Origin: Mammaliicoccus stepanovicii
GTDB lineage: Bacteria > Bacillota > Bacilli > Staphylococcales > Staphylococcaceae
Length of the DNA stretch: 44,584 bases
NCBI RefSeq assembly: GCF_002902525.1
Contig: NZ_PPQZ01000017.1
Location: forward strand, 1-44,584
Direction of reading: 5' to 3'
Part shown: positions 25,549 to 33,131 of the stretch, one piece after another
How the letters are laid out: the number at the start of each line of letters is the position of its first letter
Numbering within the stretch: the first letter of the stretch is position 1
The notes under the pieces: model-generated
The model's input: only the letters and a program-made list of their open reading frames with translations
Database searches by the model: none
Told to the model about the DNA's origin: nothing
Position numbers and translations under genes: made by a program

Positions 25549-26742
25549 TTAAAGTGAATGACTTTCTATGCCTTGTTTAATAACTTCAATAATCTTGTCT
25601 ATATCCTCTTCATCTATCACAAGCGGTGGTGCTAAACGTATAATATTTCCTTGTGTTTCTTTACATAAAACACCTTGCGCATTAATTTCCGAAACAATGT
25701 CCTGTGCTTCTTTGTTTAATTCAATACCGATAAACAAACCACGTCCCCTCACTTCTTTAATTATGTGACTATGTATTCCTTTTAACCCTTTCAGCAACTT
25801 ATCTCCCAAAATTCGGGACTGCTCAGGAAGTTTCTCTTCTATAAGAACATCTAAAGCTGCTATAGAAACCGCACATGCGAGAGGATTACCACCAAAAGTT
25901 GACCCGTGTGTACCTGGCGTTAAGACTTGCATAATATCATCATTAGCAATGACTGCTGAAATAGGATACAAACCTCCCCCTAACGCTTTGCCTAATAAAT
26001 ATACATCCGGTTCAATATCTTCCCACTCCATAGCAAACAGCTTTCCAGTTCTACCTAAACCAACTTGTATTTCATCTGCGATTAACAAGATGTTATGTTC
26101 TTCACATAATGCCTTCACATTCTTGATAAAATTTTGGGGAGGTATATTAATACCACCTTCACCTTGAATAGGCTCCAATATAATTGCAGCAGTATTAGAG
26201 GTTATGTTAGATTTTAATGATTCTATATTACCAAATTCACTGTATTTTATATTTCCTGCTAGTTCGCCAAATCCTTCTTTATACTGGTCATTAGATGATA
26301 ATGATAAAGAACCAATTGTTCTGCCATGAAAGTTCCCTTCCATCGCTATGATTTCTGCATTAAATGCATCTATCCCTTTAACGTCTTGCGCCCATTTTGT
26401 CGCAATTTTAATCGCCGTTTCCACTGCTTCAGTACCTGTGTTCATAGGTAACACTTTATCTTTATGAGCCAATTGACAAATCTTCTCTTCCCATACTCCT
26501 AAATTATCACTATACAACGCTCTTGAAGTCATCGTAATTTTTTGACTTTGTTCTAAGAAAGCTTGAATGATTTTCGGATGAGCATGTCCTTGGTTCAATA
26601 CCGAAAACCCTGACACACAATCAATATAAATATTTCCCTCTGAATCTTTAACATGCGCACCTTTACCTTCAGTCAACACGATATTTAAAGGACTATAATT
26701 ATTTGGACTGTATTTCTCTGCTAATTCAATATATTGGTTCAT
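25549..26742 (-). CDS. rocD: ornithine aminotransferase
   Basis: This PLP enzyme converts ornithine and 2-oxoglutarate to glutamate 5-semialdehyde and glutamate. I start at the ATG at 26742 (AGGAGGG six bases upstream), giving 397 residues, the usual length; a longer frame adds an unlikely 17-residue extension. Visible features are NTGTEAVETAIK (101-112) for phosphate binding, ADEIQ with Asp223 pairing the PLP nitrogen, and Lys252 in LLGKALGGG as the Schiff-base lysine. Acetylornithine aminotransferase is the main alternative. No arg genes are nearby. Confidence 0.88.
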   Translation of the reverse strand: MNQYIELAEKYSPNNYSPLNIVLTEGKGAHVKDSEGNIYIDCVSGFSVLNQGHAHPKIIQAFLEQSQKITMTSRALYSDNLGVWEEKICQLAHKDKVLPMNTGTEAVETAIKIATKWAQDVKGIDAFNAEIIAMEGNFHGRTIGSLSLSSNDQYKEGFGELAGNIKYSEFGNIESLKSNITSNTAAIILEPIQGEGGINIPPQNFIKNVKALCEEHNILLIADEIQVGLGRTGKLFAMEWEDIEPDVYLLGKALGGGLYPISAVIANDDIMQVLTPGTHGSTFGGNPLACAVSIAALDVLIEEKLPEQSRILGDKLLKGLKGIHSHIIKEVRGRGLFIGIELNKEAQDIVSEINAQGVLCKETQGNIIRLAPPLVIDEEDIDKIIEVIKQGIESHSL

Positions 26743-26883
26743 AGTACACCCTCCTAATTTAATATTTATGCTATATTTCGTATTAATATTCATTTATGAT
26801 ACAATTTTTCTTAAAATAAGTCAAAGTAACGTGGTATAGTAGACTCATCTTTATCATCATTTAATAATTTAAGGGGGTTTATT

Positions 26884-27336
26884 ATGAATGTCAGACTTGC
26901 TACTTTAGAAGATATTCCTACTCTAGTAGAACTAAGAAAATCACAATTAATAGATGAAGGTTCAATACCCACACCTAACATTGATAAAGAATTGGAAACA
27001 TTTTTTCTGGACATGTTAACAAATCAATCACTGTATCAGTTATTAGCAGTAGACAACGATTCCATCATTGCAAGTGGTGCGATTGTCTATTATCCATTTC
27101 CTCCTTCATTTTCTAATCCTTCGGGAGAAAGGGCTTATGTTACAAATATTTATACCCATCCAAACTATAGAAGAAGAGGCATTTCACAAGCTATTCTCAA
27201 CCTACTTATTGAAAATGCAAAATCTCGAAATATCAAAAAGATATTTTTAGCGGCATCTACTTTAGGCAAGCCTGTTTATGAAAAAGTAGGTTTTGAAGAG
27301 GCACCTGAGTGGATGGAAATTAATTATGATGTATAA
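26884..27336 (+). CDS. GNAT family N-acetyltransferase
   Basis: A 150-residue acetyltransferase. It opens NVRLATLEDIPTLVELRKSQ, typical of GNAT domains, and has the acetyl-CoA loop near 89-104 (IYTHPNYRRRGISQAILNLL). The C-terminal strand GKPVYEKVGFEEAPEWMEI closes the fold. AAGGGGG precedes the ATG at 26884. It diverges from rocD and converges on the SMR pair, sharing a terminator with it. Substrate unknown. Confidence 0.88.
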   Translation: MNVRLATLEDIPTLVELRKSQLIDEGSIPTPNIDKELETFFLDMLTNQSLYQLLAVDNDSIIASGAIVYYPFPPSFSNPSGERAYVTNIYTHPNYRRRGISQAILNLLIENAKSRNIKKIFLAASTLGKPVYEKVGFEEAPEWMEINYDV

Positions 27337-27338
27337 AA

Positions 27339-27377
27339 AATAGGACTAAAGCTTAACTTATGAGCTTTAGTCCTATT
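27339..27377. terminator. bidirectional terminator between the GNAT and SMR genes
   Basis: Perfect 15-base arms (AATAGGACTAAAGCT at 27339-27353, complement at 27363-27377). Minus-strand readout ends in ATTTTTT. It overlaps the last codons of the SMR gene. Confidence 0.75.
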
Positions 27378-27667
27378 GTGCTTCCTAAAATTACAGCGAT
27401 AAAAAACAGTCGTTTTAAATCTTTAGATTCTCCGTAAAACAGAATACCTAATACTGCACCTCCAACTGCTCCTATCCCTGTCCAAACAGCATAACTTGTA
27501 CTCATTGGTATAATTTTCATCGCTATTGATAAACAAATGAAACTTAACCCAAAAAATATTACAAGTCCTAATAATGACAACATATTATTTCGTTTAGCAT
27601 ATATATTCATAAATAGAACGCCTAACATTTCAAATGATCCTGCAAAAATTAATATCACCCAAGACAT
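27353..27667 (-). CDS. SMR family transporter, guanidinium exporter type (subunit 2)
   Basis: A 104-residue small multidrug resistance protein with four membrane helices and the conserved membrane Glu13 (AGSFEMLGV) that binds cation and proton. The SYAVWTGIGAVGG motif in the third helix is the family signature. It follows the other SMR gene with a one-base overlap (TAATG). Both lie behind a guanidine-I riboswitch, so I infer a heterodimeric guanidinium/proton antiporter of the YkkC/YkkD type. A broader drug range is possible. Confidence 0.9.
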   Translation of the reverse strand: MSWVILIFAGSFEMLGVLFMNIYAKRNNMLSLLGLVIFFGLSFICLSIAMKIIPMSTSYAVWTGIGAVGGAVLGILFYGESKDLKRLFFIAVILGSTIGLKLIS

Positions 27668-27990
27668 TATGCTTCACCACTTTCTTTAGTCACTAATTTC
27701 AAACCGACCACACCAATAATTAAAGTCGTGATTAGAATTATTTTACCTAATACGACTGGTTCGCCGTATACGATAAAATCAACAATCGTCACGCCTGTTG
27801 CGCCTAAGCCTACATATACAGCATAAGAGGTCCCGACTGGTAGATATTTAGAAGCCGTAATCAACAAATAGAAACTAACAATGATAGATATTATGGTGAG
27901 TAACCATTCAAATGTATGATTTGCATGTGTTAAACCAACAACCCATCCTACTTCAAAAACTGCGCCAACGATTATTTTTATCCAATTCAT
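27667..27990 (-). CDS. SMR family transporter, guanidinium exporter type (subunit 1)
   Basis: A 107-residue, four-helix SMR protein with conserved Glu13 (GAVFEVGWV) and the SYAVYVGLGATG motif. It is the first gene behind the guanidine-I riboswitch and overlaps its partner by one base. AAGGAGG lies six to seven bases before the ATG, immediately downstream of the riboswitch terminator hairpin, so its expression should depend on guanidine. Pairing implies that the active exporter is a heterodimer, as for YkkCD. Confidence 0.9.
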   Translation of the reverse strand: MNWIKIIVGAVFEVGWVVGLTHANHTFEWLLTIISIIVSFYLLITASKYLPVGTSYAVYVGLGATGVTIVDFIVYGEPVVLGKIILITTLIIGVVGLKLVTKESGEA

Positions 27991-28010
27991 TTTACTTCCT
28001 CCTTAAATAA

Positions 28011-28050
28011 TAAAAGCCCGAGAGACTTCATATAAGTCTCCCAGGCTTTT
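28011..28050 (-). terminator. riboswitch-controlled terminator
   Basis: On the minus strand AAAAGCCTGGGAGACTT pairs, with G-U pairs, to AGTCTCTCGGGCTTTT and is followed by TATTATT. Its 5' arm is part of the conserved riboswitch core, so guanidine binding would block the hairpin and allow read-through into the SMR genes. Confidence 0.8.
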
Positions 28051-28133
28051 ATCCTTCCGTGTCACAAGTTCATACTTGTGGCTTTCTCTCGGTCCAGGCT
28101 AACAATATCGTTACGGAACCCTAGAAAGCTTTT
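28011..28133 (-). ncRNA. guanidine-I (ykkC) riboswitch
   Basis: On the minus strand the conserved segments occur in order: TCTAGGGTTCCG, then GGACCGAGAGAAA, then ACACGGAAGGATAAAAGCC leading into GGGAGA. These are the sequence hallmarks of the ykkC subtype 1 aptamer, which binds free guanidinium. It ends in a terminator that overlaps the aptamer 3' side, a transcriptional ON switch. The genes behind it are two SMR exporters, the classic partner. Confidence 0.93.
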
Positions 28134-28148
28134 ATTTGATTAACTCGT

Positions 28149-28177
28149 ATTTTAGCAAATTGTTATAATACGGTCAA
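28149..28177 (-). promoter_or_regulatory. promoter of the riboswitch-SMR transcript
   Basis: On the minus strand -35 TTGACC (28172-28177) is 17 bases from -10 TAAAAT (28149-28154). Transcription would start a few bases before the aptamer. Confidence 0.7.
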
Positions 28178-28273
28178 TAAAAGTATCAATCGTATCATAA
28201 ATTAACAATTCACAACCAAAATCAGATATACTAGTATTAATAATATTGGATATAAAGTAATTGAGGTGAAAGT

Positions 28274-28609
28274 ATGAATCATACAGGATATCGAATAAAA
28301 CAAAGGCGTGAAGAACTTGGCTTTAGTACATACAAATTAGCAAAATTAATCAACGTTAATCAATCCACAATTTCGCGATATGAAACGGGTCAAACAACTA
28401 AATTAACACCACAAATAGTTGAAAAATTATCAATCGCACTTTCTACCACTCCTGCTTATATTATGGGATGGGTTAACGTTCCAGAAGCATATGAGGACGA
28501 GGAAGACTCCCGGCTCATTAATGAATCTATACAACTATTAAGAGTACTAAGCAAAGAGAAAAAACAGCAAGCTTATAAATACATCAACGAACTATCAAAT
28601 AATAACTAA
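28274..28609 (+). CDS. XRE family helix-turn-helix regulator
   Basis: A 111-residue cytoplasmic DNA-binding protein with an N-terminal HTH of Cro/CI type (GYRIKQRREELGFSTYKLAK then VNQSTISRYETGQTTKLTP, about 5-50). A short acidic linker (YEDEEDSR) and a C-terminal helix rich in Lys and Gln follow, probably for dimer formation. GAGGTG precedes the ATG. It stands alone, divergent from the riboswitch-SMR unit and convergent with the DUF4097 gene. It resembles phage-type repressors, but no phage genes are near. Targets unknown. Confidence 0.88.
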   Translation: MNHTGYRIKQRREELGFSTYKLAKLINVNQSTISRYETGQTTKLTPQIVEKLSIALSTTPAYIMGWVNVPEAYEDEEDSRLINESIQLLRVLSKEKKQQAYKYINELSNNN

Positions 28610-28618
28610 TGTGATACT

Positions 28619-28651
28619 AAACGAGGTCCTTCATTTTGGAGGGACCTCGTT
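28619..28651. terminator. bidirectional terminator between the XRE and DUF4097 genes
   Basis: AACGAGGTCC pairs with GGACCTCGTT around a 13-base loop region that may pair further. The plus side is followed by TTACTTATTTCT. Confidence 0.7.
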
Positions 28652-28674
28652 TTACTTATTTCTAATATAAACTA

Positions 28675-29466
28675 CTAATCTATTTGAACTGAACCAACAT
28701 CACTTTCGATTTTTACTAAGTTATCTCCAGAGCCTACTCGTTTATTTTTTAACGCATTAATATTAATTTGAGCCTTACCTGTATCCTGTTGTATATCTAA
28801 CAAAGTATTTTTAGGAGAATGATTATATTTAATCTTAATAGAACCTGTATCCGTTTTAATATTTAAAGGTATGTCGGCTGGTGCATCATTTAACTTTACT
28901 GAGCTTGTGTCCGCTTCTATATTGCCATTTGTAAATTGCGTATGACTTGTTAGGATATTACCCGTATCAGCATTTATTTCAAGCTTTCCTAATTTTGAGT
29001 CAGTTAAATCAATAGAACCTGTATCTACGTGAAATGTTGTTTTCTTTGATTTTAAGTCTTTAACATTTATTTCCCCAGTATCAGTCATAACAAAAGTGCT
29101 ATCCATCTCTTGTGGCACAGTTATTACTATTTTATTATATTTATTATTAAAAACATTTAAATTAATTATAGGATCTTGCATTTTCACGCCTATATTTAAC
29201 GTATCTTTACGAACTTCAGATTTCACTTTAAAATCTGCATTAGATTTAATTGCTTTAACATTAAAATCCTTACCCTTTTTAATAGTGACTGCTGCATCTA
29301 CAGCATTAACATTTATGTGTTTGATTTTATCTTGATACGTCTTGTTCAAAACCGTTTTTTTATGTGTATTTTCAGATATTTTTTGAACTTCTACAAATGT
29401 TAAAGCACCGAATACAATAAACAGAATAAGCCCTAAACTAAATAATATCCATAATAATTTTTTCAT
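28675..29466 (-). CDS. DUF4097 family membrane-anchored protein
   Basis: A 263-residue protein with an N-terminal membrane anchor (about 4-26, LLWILFSLGLILFIVFGALT) and an outside-facing repetitive beta-rich region. There the pattern 'DTGSI/DTGNI/DTGK' recurs at about 20-residue steps (VDTGSIDLTDS, ADTGNILTSH, TDTGSIKIKY), as in the right-handed beta-helix DUF4097 proteins. It overlaps the HAAS-domain gene upstream by four bases (ATGA). PadR-DUF1700-DUF4097 operons are common in Firmicutes and are thought to serve envelope stress; function is not established. Confidence 0.85.
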   Translation of the reverse strand: MKKLLWILFSLGLILFIVFGALTFVEVQKISENTHKKTVLNKTYQDKIKHINVNAVDAAVTIKKGKDFNVKAIKSNADFKVKSEVRKDTLNIGVKMQDPIINLNVFNNKYNKIVITVPQEMDSTFVMTDTGEINVKDLKSKKTTFHVDTGSIDLTDSKLGKLEINADTGNILTSHTQFTNGNIEADTSSVKLNDAPADIPLNIKTDTGSIKIKYNHSPKNTLLDIQQDTGKAQININALKNKRVGSGDNLVKIESDVGSVQID

Positions 29467-30023
29467 GCTTTAGCACTTCCTTTAATGATTGAAATATTCC
29501 ATCGTAAATATTTTACAAACACTTTGAATGACCATTTTGTTAATAGATATGTCACTGTAAAAAACATTAAGCCTAATCCAAAACTCGCCACAACGATAAA
29601 TATGTCTGCATGCAATATCGTGTTAAATCCGTTGTACACACCTTTGATAAGTAATGCTGTTGGCGTTAATAACAATGTTAACGTGATAGCCATAAAACTA
29701 AGTAAAATAGATACGATTGCGACAATTGGAATTAATATAACAAAGAAATTTAATATGCCTAGTCCCATAACTGAAATAATCGCATGCCACACGTTACTCA
29801 TTTTATTATTGTTTTCAGCACGATCTATTGCTAACGTTGCATTAATTTCTTTTGCAATTTCTTTAGGTTTCCCTAATTCATCCGCAATCATTTCTTCTGA
29901 CTGCCCATCTTCTTTACCACTTATAAAGTGTGTTTCATATTCTGCTATAATATCTGCACGATCTTCATCAGGTAAGTGTTTTAAATATTTATTTAATGTA
30001 CTTAAGTACGTCTTCTTATTCAT
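29463..30023 (-). CDS. HAAS domain (DUF1700) membrane protein
   Basis: A 186-residue protein. The N-terminal soluble HAAS domain (MNKKTYLSTLNKYLKHLPDE through LGKPKEIAKEI, about 1-60) is followed by four or so membrane segments from residue 80 on. HAAS domains are usually linked to PadR regulators, as here: the PadR gene overlaps its start by eight bases. It overlaps the DUF4097 gene at its end. The overlaps show one tightly coupled three-gene transcript. Family clear, molecular role unknown. Confidence 0.87.
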   Translation of the reverse strand: MNKKTYLSTLNKYLKHLPDEDRADIIAEYETHFISGKEDGQSEEMIADELGKPKEIAKEINATLAIDRAENNNKMSNVWHAIISVMGLGILNFFVILIPIVAIVSILLSFMAITLTLLLTPTALLIKGVYNGFNTILHADIFIVVASFGLGLMFFTVTYLLTKWSFKVFVKYLRWNISIIKGSAKA

Positions 30024-30339
30024 CAGTTTTACTCTCCTTTAAAAATAAATCTACTGCCGCAATAAAGTCCTTCCACTCATTAAGTAGACTATCTAATCTT
30101 TCACAACCTAAATCAGTAATTTTATAATATTTTCTTGCTGGACCTTCCGTTGATGCTTTGTAATAGGTCGTTAAATATTCTTCATTTACTAATCTTCTTA
30201 GCAACGGATAAACCGTACCTTCAGAAATTTTAATTCTTGGTGTAATTTTTTGAACAAGAGAATAACCGTATTGATCTTCACCTTTAATTATGAGTAATAC
30301 GATAAATTCAAGTGCACCTTTCTTAAATTGTATATTCAT
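30016..30339 (-). CDS. PadR family transcriptional regulator
   Basis: A 107-residue PadR regulator: winged helix with GALEFIVLLIIKGEDQYGYS at the start, KISEGTVYPLLRRLVNEEYL as the recognition region and a C-terminal dimer helix (LNEWKDFIAAVDLFL). I start at the ATG at 30339, preceded by GGAGG, rather than an earlier frame start that adds 21 unconserved residues. As first gene of the operon it most likely represses its own transcript with the HAAS and DUF4097 genes. The inducer is not known. Confidence 0.9.
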   Translation of the reverse strand: MNIQFKKGALEFIVLLIIKGEDQYGYSLVQKITPRIKISEGTVYPLLRRLVNEEYLTTYYKASTEGPARKYYKITDLGCERLDSLLNEWKDFIAAVDLFLKESKTDE

Positions 30340-30510
30340 ATTTATTCCTCCACATATCACACTACTAAACAATGTATAATAGCTGTCAATCAAATATACC
30401 ACGGGCTATTAAACATTACAAGGTACTGAACTATAAATAGTTGATATCATTTTAAGTATTACACCATTATTGTTATATTGAAGTTATGCATACAATAAGG
30501 GGGATTTACA

Positions 30511-30981
30511 ATGAATGTACAATATAGAACAGATAACACACACGCACATCAAACGATTTCAATCGATATTACATCAAATACGAGTCATGTATTTAAACTG
30601 CTTGGTACAACAACAGGGATTAAACAATGGTTCCCAGAATTGTCATTTGAAGAGGAACGAGAAGGTAGTCGTTTAGTATTTGATTTAGGAAATGGGCAAT
30701 ATGAGTATTTTAATATAACTTCCTACGAACCAAATAACCATATCGCATTTACTTGGGCTGAAGGAAATGTGGACTTTATACTAGAAGATAAAGGTGACAC
30801 TATCACGCTTACTTTCAAAGAATCATTACCTTACATGTTTCAGGCGATAGCAAAAGATTTCACAGGATGGTACTTCCAAATACAAAGTGTGAAAAAATTA
30901 GCCGAAACCGGTCAACCACTTTCTAAATCTGATTTTGATTTTGAATCTAAATCAAAAGAAGTAGAAGAATCTTTAAAGTAA
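30511..30981 (+). CDS. SRPBCC / AHSA1-like domain protein
   Basis: A 156-residue START-like (SRPBCC) protein with a hydrophobic ligand cavity. It shows SIDITSNTSHVFKLL at the first strand and helix, TTTGIKQWFPE, the central sheet (VFDLGNGQYEYFNITSYEP, IAFTWAEGNVDF) and the long C-terminal helix. It resembles the ATPase activator of Hsp90 homologue 1 group. GGGGGAT precedes the ATG. It is a single gene ending at its own terminator and diverges from the PadR operon. Ligand unknown. Confidence 0.82.
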   Translation: MNVQYRTDNTHAHQTISIDITSNTSHVFKLLGTTTGIKQWFPELSFEEEREGSRLVFDLGNGQYEYFNITSYEPNNHIAFTWAEGNVDFILEDKGDTITLTFKESLPYMFQAIAKDFTGWYFQIQSVKKLAETGQPLSKSDFDFESKSKEVEESLK

Positions 30982-31001
30982 ATGTCTTTGACTAATTGAT
31001 A

Positions 31002-31040
31002 AAACCTATCTACTATTTCAATATCTTAGTAGATAGGTTT
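31002..31040. terminator. bidirectional terminator
   Basis: Perfect 14-base arms (AAACCTATCTACTA at 31002-31015 and its complement at 31027-31040) between two convergent genes. Confidence 0.75.
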
Positions 31041-31067
31041 ATTCATAATTCTTGCAATCAGTGTACG

Positions 31068-31430
31068 TTATCGATTATATCTTTCGATTACTTTTTTATA
31101 TTTTTTCTTCTTAGCTGGTGTCATATAAAATTCAAATTTACCATTTTCCTCTGTTACTTCATATTGGGTTAGTCCCGTTATTTCAAATAATTGTTCACGT
31201 GTTAAATGCTTTTCTTTGATTAACTGATTTAATTCTTTAGATAAACGTTCCGAGGAGACAAACATATTAAAGTTTATAAAAATGATGACTAGAAATATAA
31301 TCATCGTCATTTGATTAAATGTATTTAATCTAAATACTATTAATAGTACACATAATATTAAAATAGAGACTATAACTTCTAATATAAATCGCTGTGGTCT
31401 TAATTTAATATTTTCTATTATTGTCTTCAT
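31068..31430 (-). CDS. small membrane protein, unknown function
   Basis: I do not recognise this 120-residue protein. It has a basic N-terminus, two closely spaced membrane segments (about 17-35 and 41-58) and a charged cytoplasmic tail. The tail holds a short helix-turn stretch (LIKEKHLTREQLFEITGLTQYEV) and ends in a lysine-rich run (PAKKKKYKK). AAAGAGGT precedes the ATG. It lies 21 bases downstream of the VOC gene on the same strand, so it is probably cotranscribed with it. Confidence 0.65.
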   Translation of the reverse strand: MKTIIENIKLRPQRFILEVIVSILILCVLLIVFRLNTFNQMTMIIFLVIIFINFNMFVSSERLSKELNQLIKEKHLTREQLFEITGLTQYEVTEENGKFEFYMTPAKKKKYKKVIERYNR

Positions 31431-31451
31431 CTTAATACCTCTTTATCATTC

Positions 31452-32417
31452 TTATTTCTTCTTTAACTTTCTTTCTATAAGTTCTCTTTTCCCTTCTAAA
31501 TACTCAGGTAAATATAGCGGGATGTCTGCAAATTCTTTTTGTTCGAATTTCACTTCTTCCATATCAAGTTTCAAAGTTGCAACTTCAAACAATACTTGAT
31601 TTGGATCTCTATAATAAATGGATTGAAAGAAACCTCTGTTCTTAATTGATGAATTTACTATGTTTAAATCGTTTAGTGATGATTCAACTTCTTCTAGTGA
31701 CTCTATTGAATCAGCTGAGATAGCCACATGATGAATACCACCATGTCCTTGATTTTCTAAGTTGTTGGTTACATCATGTATGATGTGTATCTCATGATAC
31801 ATTTCTTCACTATTATTATGCAGGATGTCTACCGGTAACCCTGTATCAAAAAATGTTGATTGATTGTATGAATTCCATGCATATAATTGCTGAAATTGTT
31901 GTTTACTTGCTGCTGGATATCTAACACGCATATGAACAGAATCTATACTTAATATTTGATGTTCGTAAGGTATAACACTGTCTTCATCACGATTAAACTT
32001 ATCTATATTCTCTAGTTCTGACATGACGATCAACCCGAGTGGCGTTTGATCTGGCCCTTCAAACCTTATCAGACTACGACCTGCATAATTTTCAACGCCA
32101 TAATGGCAGACGTCTGACTCATTAAATCTCTGTTCCCAAAATTTTAACGCAGCTTCTGATGGCACTTTAAATAACATTCTATCAAAGGCATTTGTACCAA
32201 ATTTGTTTTCTTTACCTTCCTTCATTTCAAACAAAGTGACTTCAGTCCCAGGACGTCCATACTTATCCGCAAAGAAAATATGATACATTTCATAATTTTC
32301 TTGATTGACTGTCTTCATTAATAAGTCTAGTCCTAGTACATTACGGTAAAAATTAAATGCTTGCTCTATATCATGATTTATAATGGATACATGGTGTATA
32401 ATTGAATGGTGATTCAA
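31452..32417 (-). CDS. VOC family protein, MhqE/MhqO-like ring-cleaving dioxygenase
   Basis: A 321-residue two-module glyoxalase-fold protein. Candidate metal ligands are His in IHHVSIINHD, His in GGIHHVAISAD and Glu in VLFEVATLKLD. It resembles the VOC protein at 22684-23613 along its length (compare GLDLLMKTVNQENYEMYHIF with GLRLYLKTVNQDDPSMYHLF). The start is TTG, with AAAGGGGTG seven to eight bases before it. It diverges from a small carboxylesterase with only 39 bases between starts. That pairing matches the MhqE/MhqD quinone-stress genes of staphylococci, but no MarR-type MhqR gene is adjacent. Confidence 0.85.
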   Translation of the reverse strand: MNHHSIIHHVSIINHDIEQAFNFYRNVLGLDLLMKTVNQENYEMYHIFFADKYGRPGTEVTLFEMKEGKENKFGTNAFDRMLFKVPSEAALKFWEQRFNESDVCHYGVENYAGRSLIRFEGPDQTPLGLIVMSELENIDKFNRDEDSVIPYEHQILSIDSVHMRVRYPAASKQQFQQLYAWNSYNQSTFFDTGLPVDILHNNSEEMYHEIHIIHDVTNNLENQGHGGIHHVAISADSIESLEEVESSLNDLNIVNSSIKNRGFFQSIYYRDPNQVLFEVATLKLDMEEVKFEQKEFADIPLYLPEYLEGKRELIERKLKKK

Positions 32418-32456
32418 GTAAAAACACCCCTTTCAAATTTTTATGGAGGAGATCTT

Positions 32457-33041
32457 ATGGAACATTTTTTACAAAATAACCCAAATTCCGATACTTTAAT
32501 TGTACTTTTTCATGGAACAGGTGGCAACCAGTATCAACTATTACCAATAGCTGGCGAACTGTTTCCTAATGAAAATACACTTAGTTTTCTTGGAGATGTT
32601 GGCCAAGGTAAAGAAAGAAGATTTTTCGCACCACTTGTTAATAATCAAATAGATCGAGATGACTTTAATAAACATACTCAATCTTTTATACAATACTGGA
32701 ATCACTTCATTGAAGAAAATTCATTTAAAAAAGTTGTTTTCATGGGGTATTCAAATGGTGCTAACTTTATTTTAGGTTTATTAGAGCAATCCTTAACTCA
32801 AGTTGATCAAATCATATTACTTCATCCAGCTCAGCTAAACTATAACATCAACACTTTTTATAAAGATACATCAATCATCATAACAACAGGAGCTAATGAT
32901 TATATGACTGTACCTGGCAAAGTCAAAGCCTTGGCAGAAGACCTTAAACCTCTATTTAAAAATGTTCACTTTGAGCTACTAGATAGTGGCCATGAATTAA
33001 TCGACCCAGAAATAGATAAATTAAAAGAAATCATAAAATAA
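32457..33041 (+). CDS. alpha/beta hydrolase, phospholipase/carboxylesterase family, MhqD-like
   Basis: A 194-residue cytoplasmic esterase. The oxyanion motif HGTGGNQYQL (19-28) and nucleophile elbow GYSNG (Ser99) are visible, with the catalytic Asp in TTGANDYMTVPG and His in DSGHEL. Size and motifs match the MhqD/YodD carboxylesterases that accompany VOC dioxygenase genes in quinone-responsive operons. I start at ATG 32457 because GGAGGAGA lies just upstream; a longer frame would overlap the divergent gene. It ends at a strong shared terminator. Confidence 0.87.
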   Translation: MEHFLQNNPNSDTLIVLFHGTGGNQYQLLPIAGELFPNENTLSFLGDVGQGKERRFFAPLVNNQIDRDDFNKHTQSFIQYWNHFIEENSFKKVVFMGYSNGANFILGLLEQSLTQVDQIILLHPAQLNYNINTFYKDTSIIITTGANDYMTVPGKVKALAEDLKPLFKNVHFELLDSGHELIDPEIDKLKEIIK

Positions 33042-33045
33042 AGAA

Positions 33046-33081
33046 GAAGTAGGACAGAAATCATGATTTCTGTCCTACTTC
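33046..33081. terminator. bidirectional terminator, perfect 36-base palindrome
   Basis: Arms GAAGTAGGACAGAAATCA (33046-33063) and complement (33064-33081) meet with no spacer. T-rich sequence follows on both strands, serving the convergent hydrolase genes on either side. Confidence 0.75.
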
Positions 33082-33131
33082 CATTTTTATAGTTTCAATA
33101 TATAGAATGAAATTTACTACATAAATTCTCT

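Noticed and set aside
28274-28609. XRE regulator as a sign of a prophage
   Set aside because: No integrase, attachment repeats or structural genes are present in the window.
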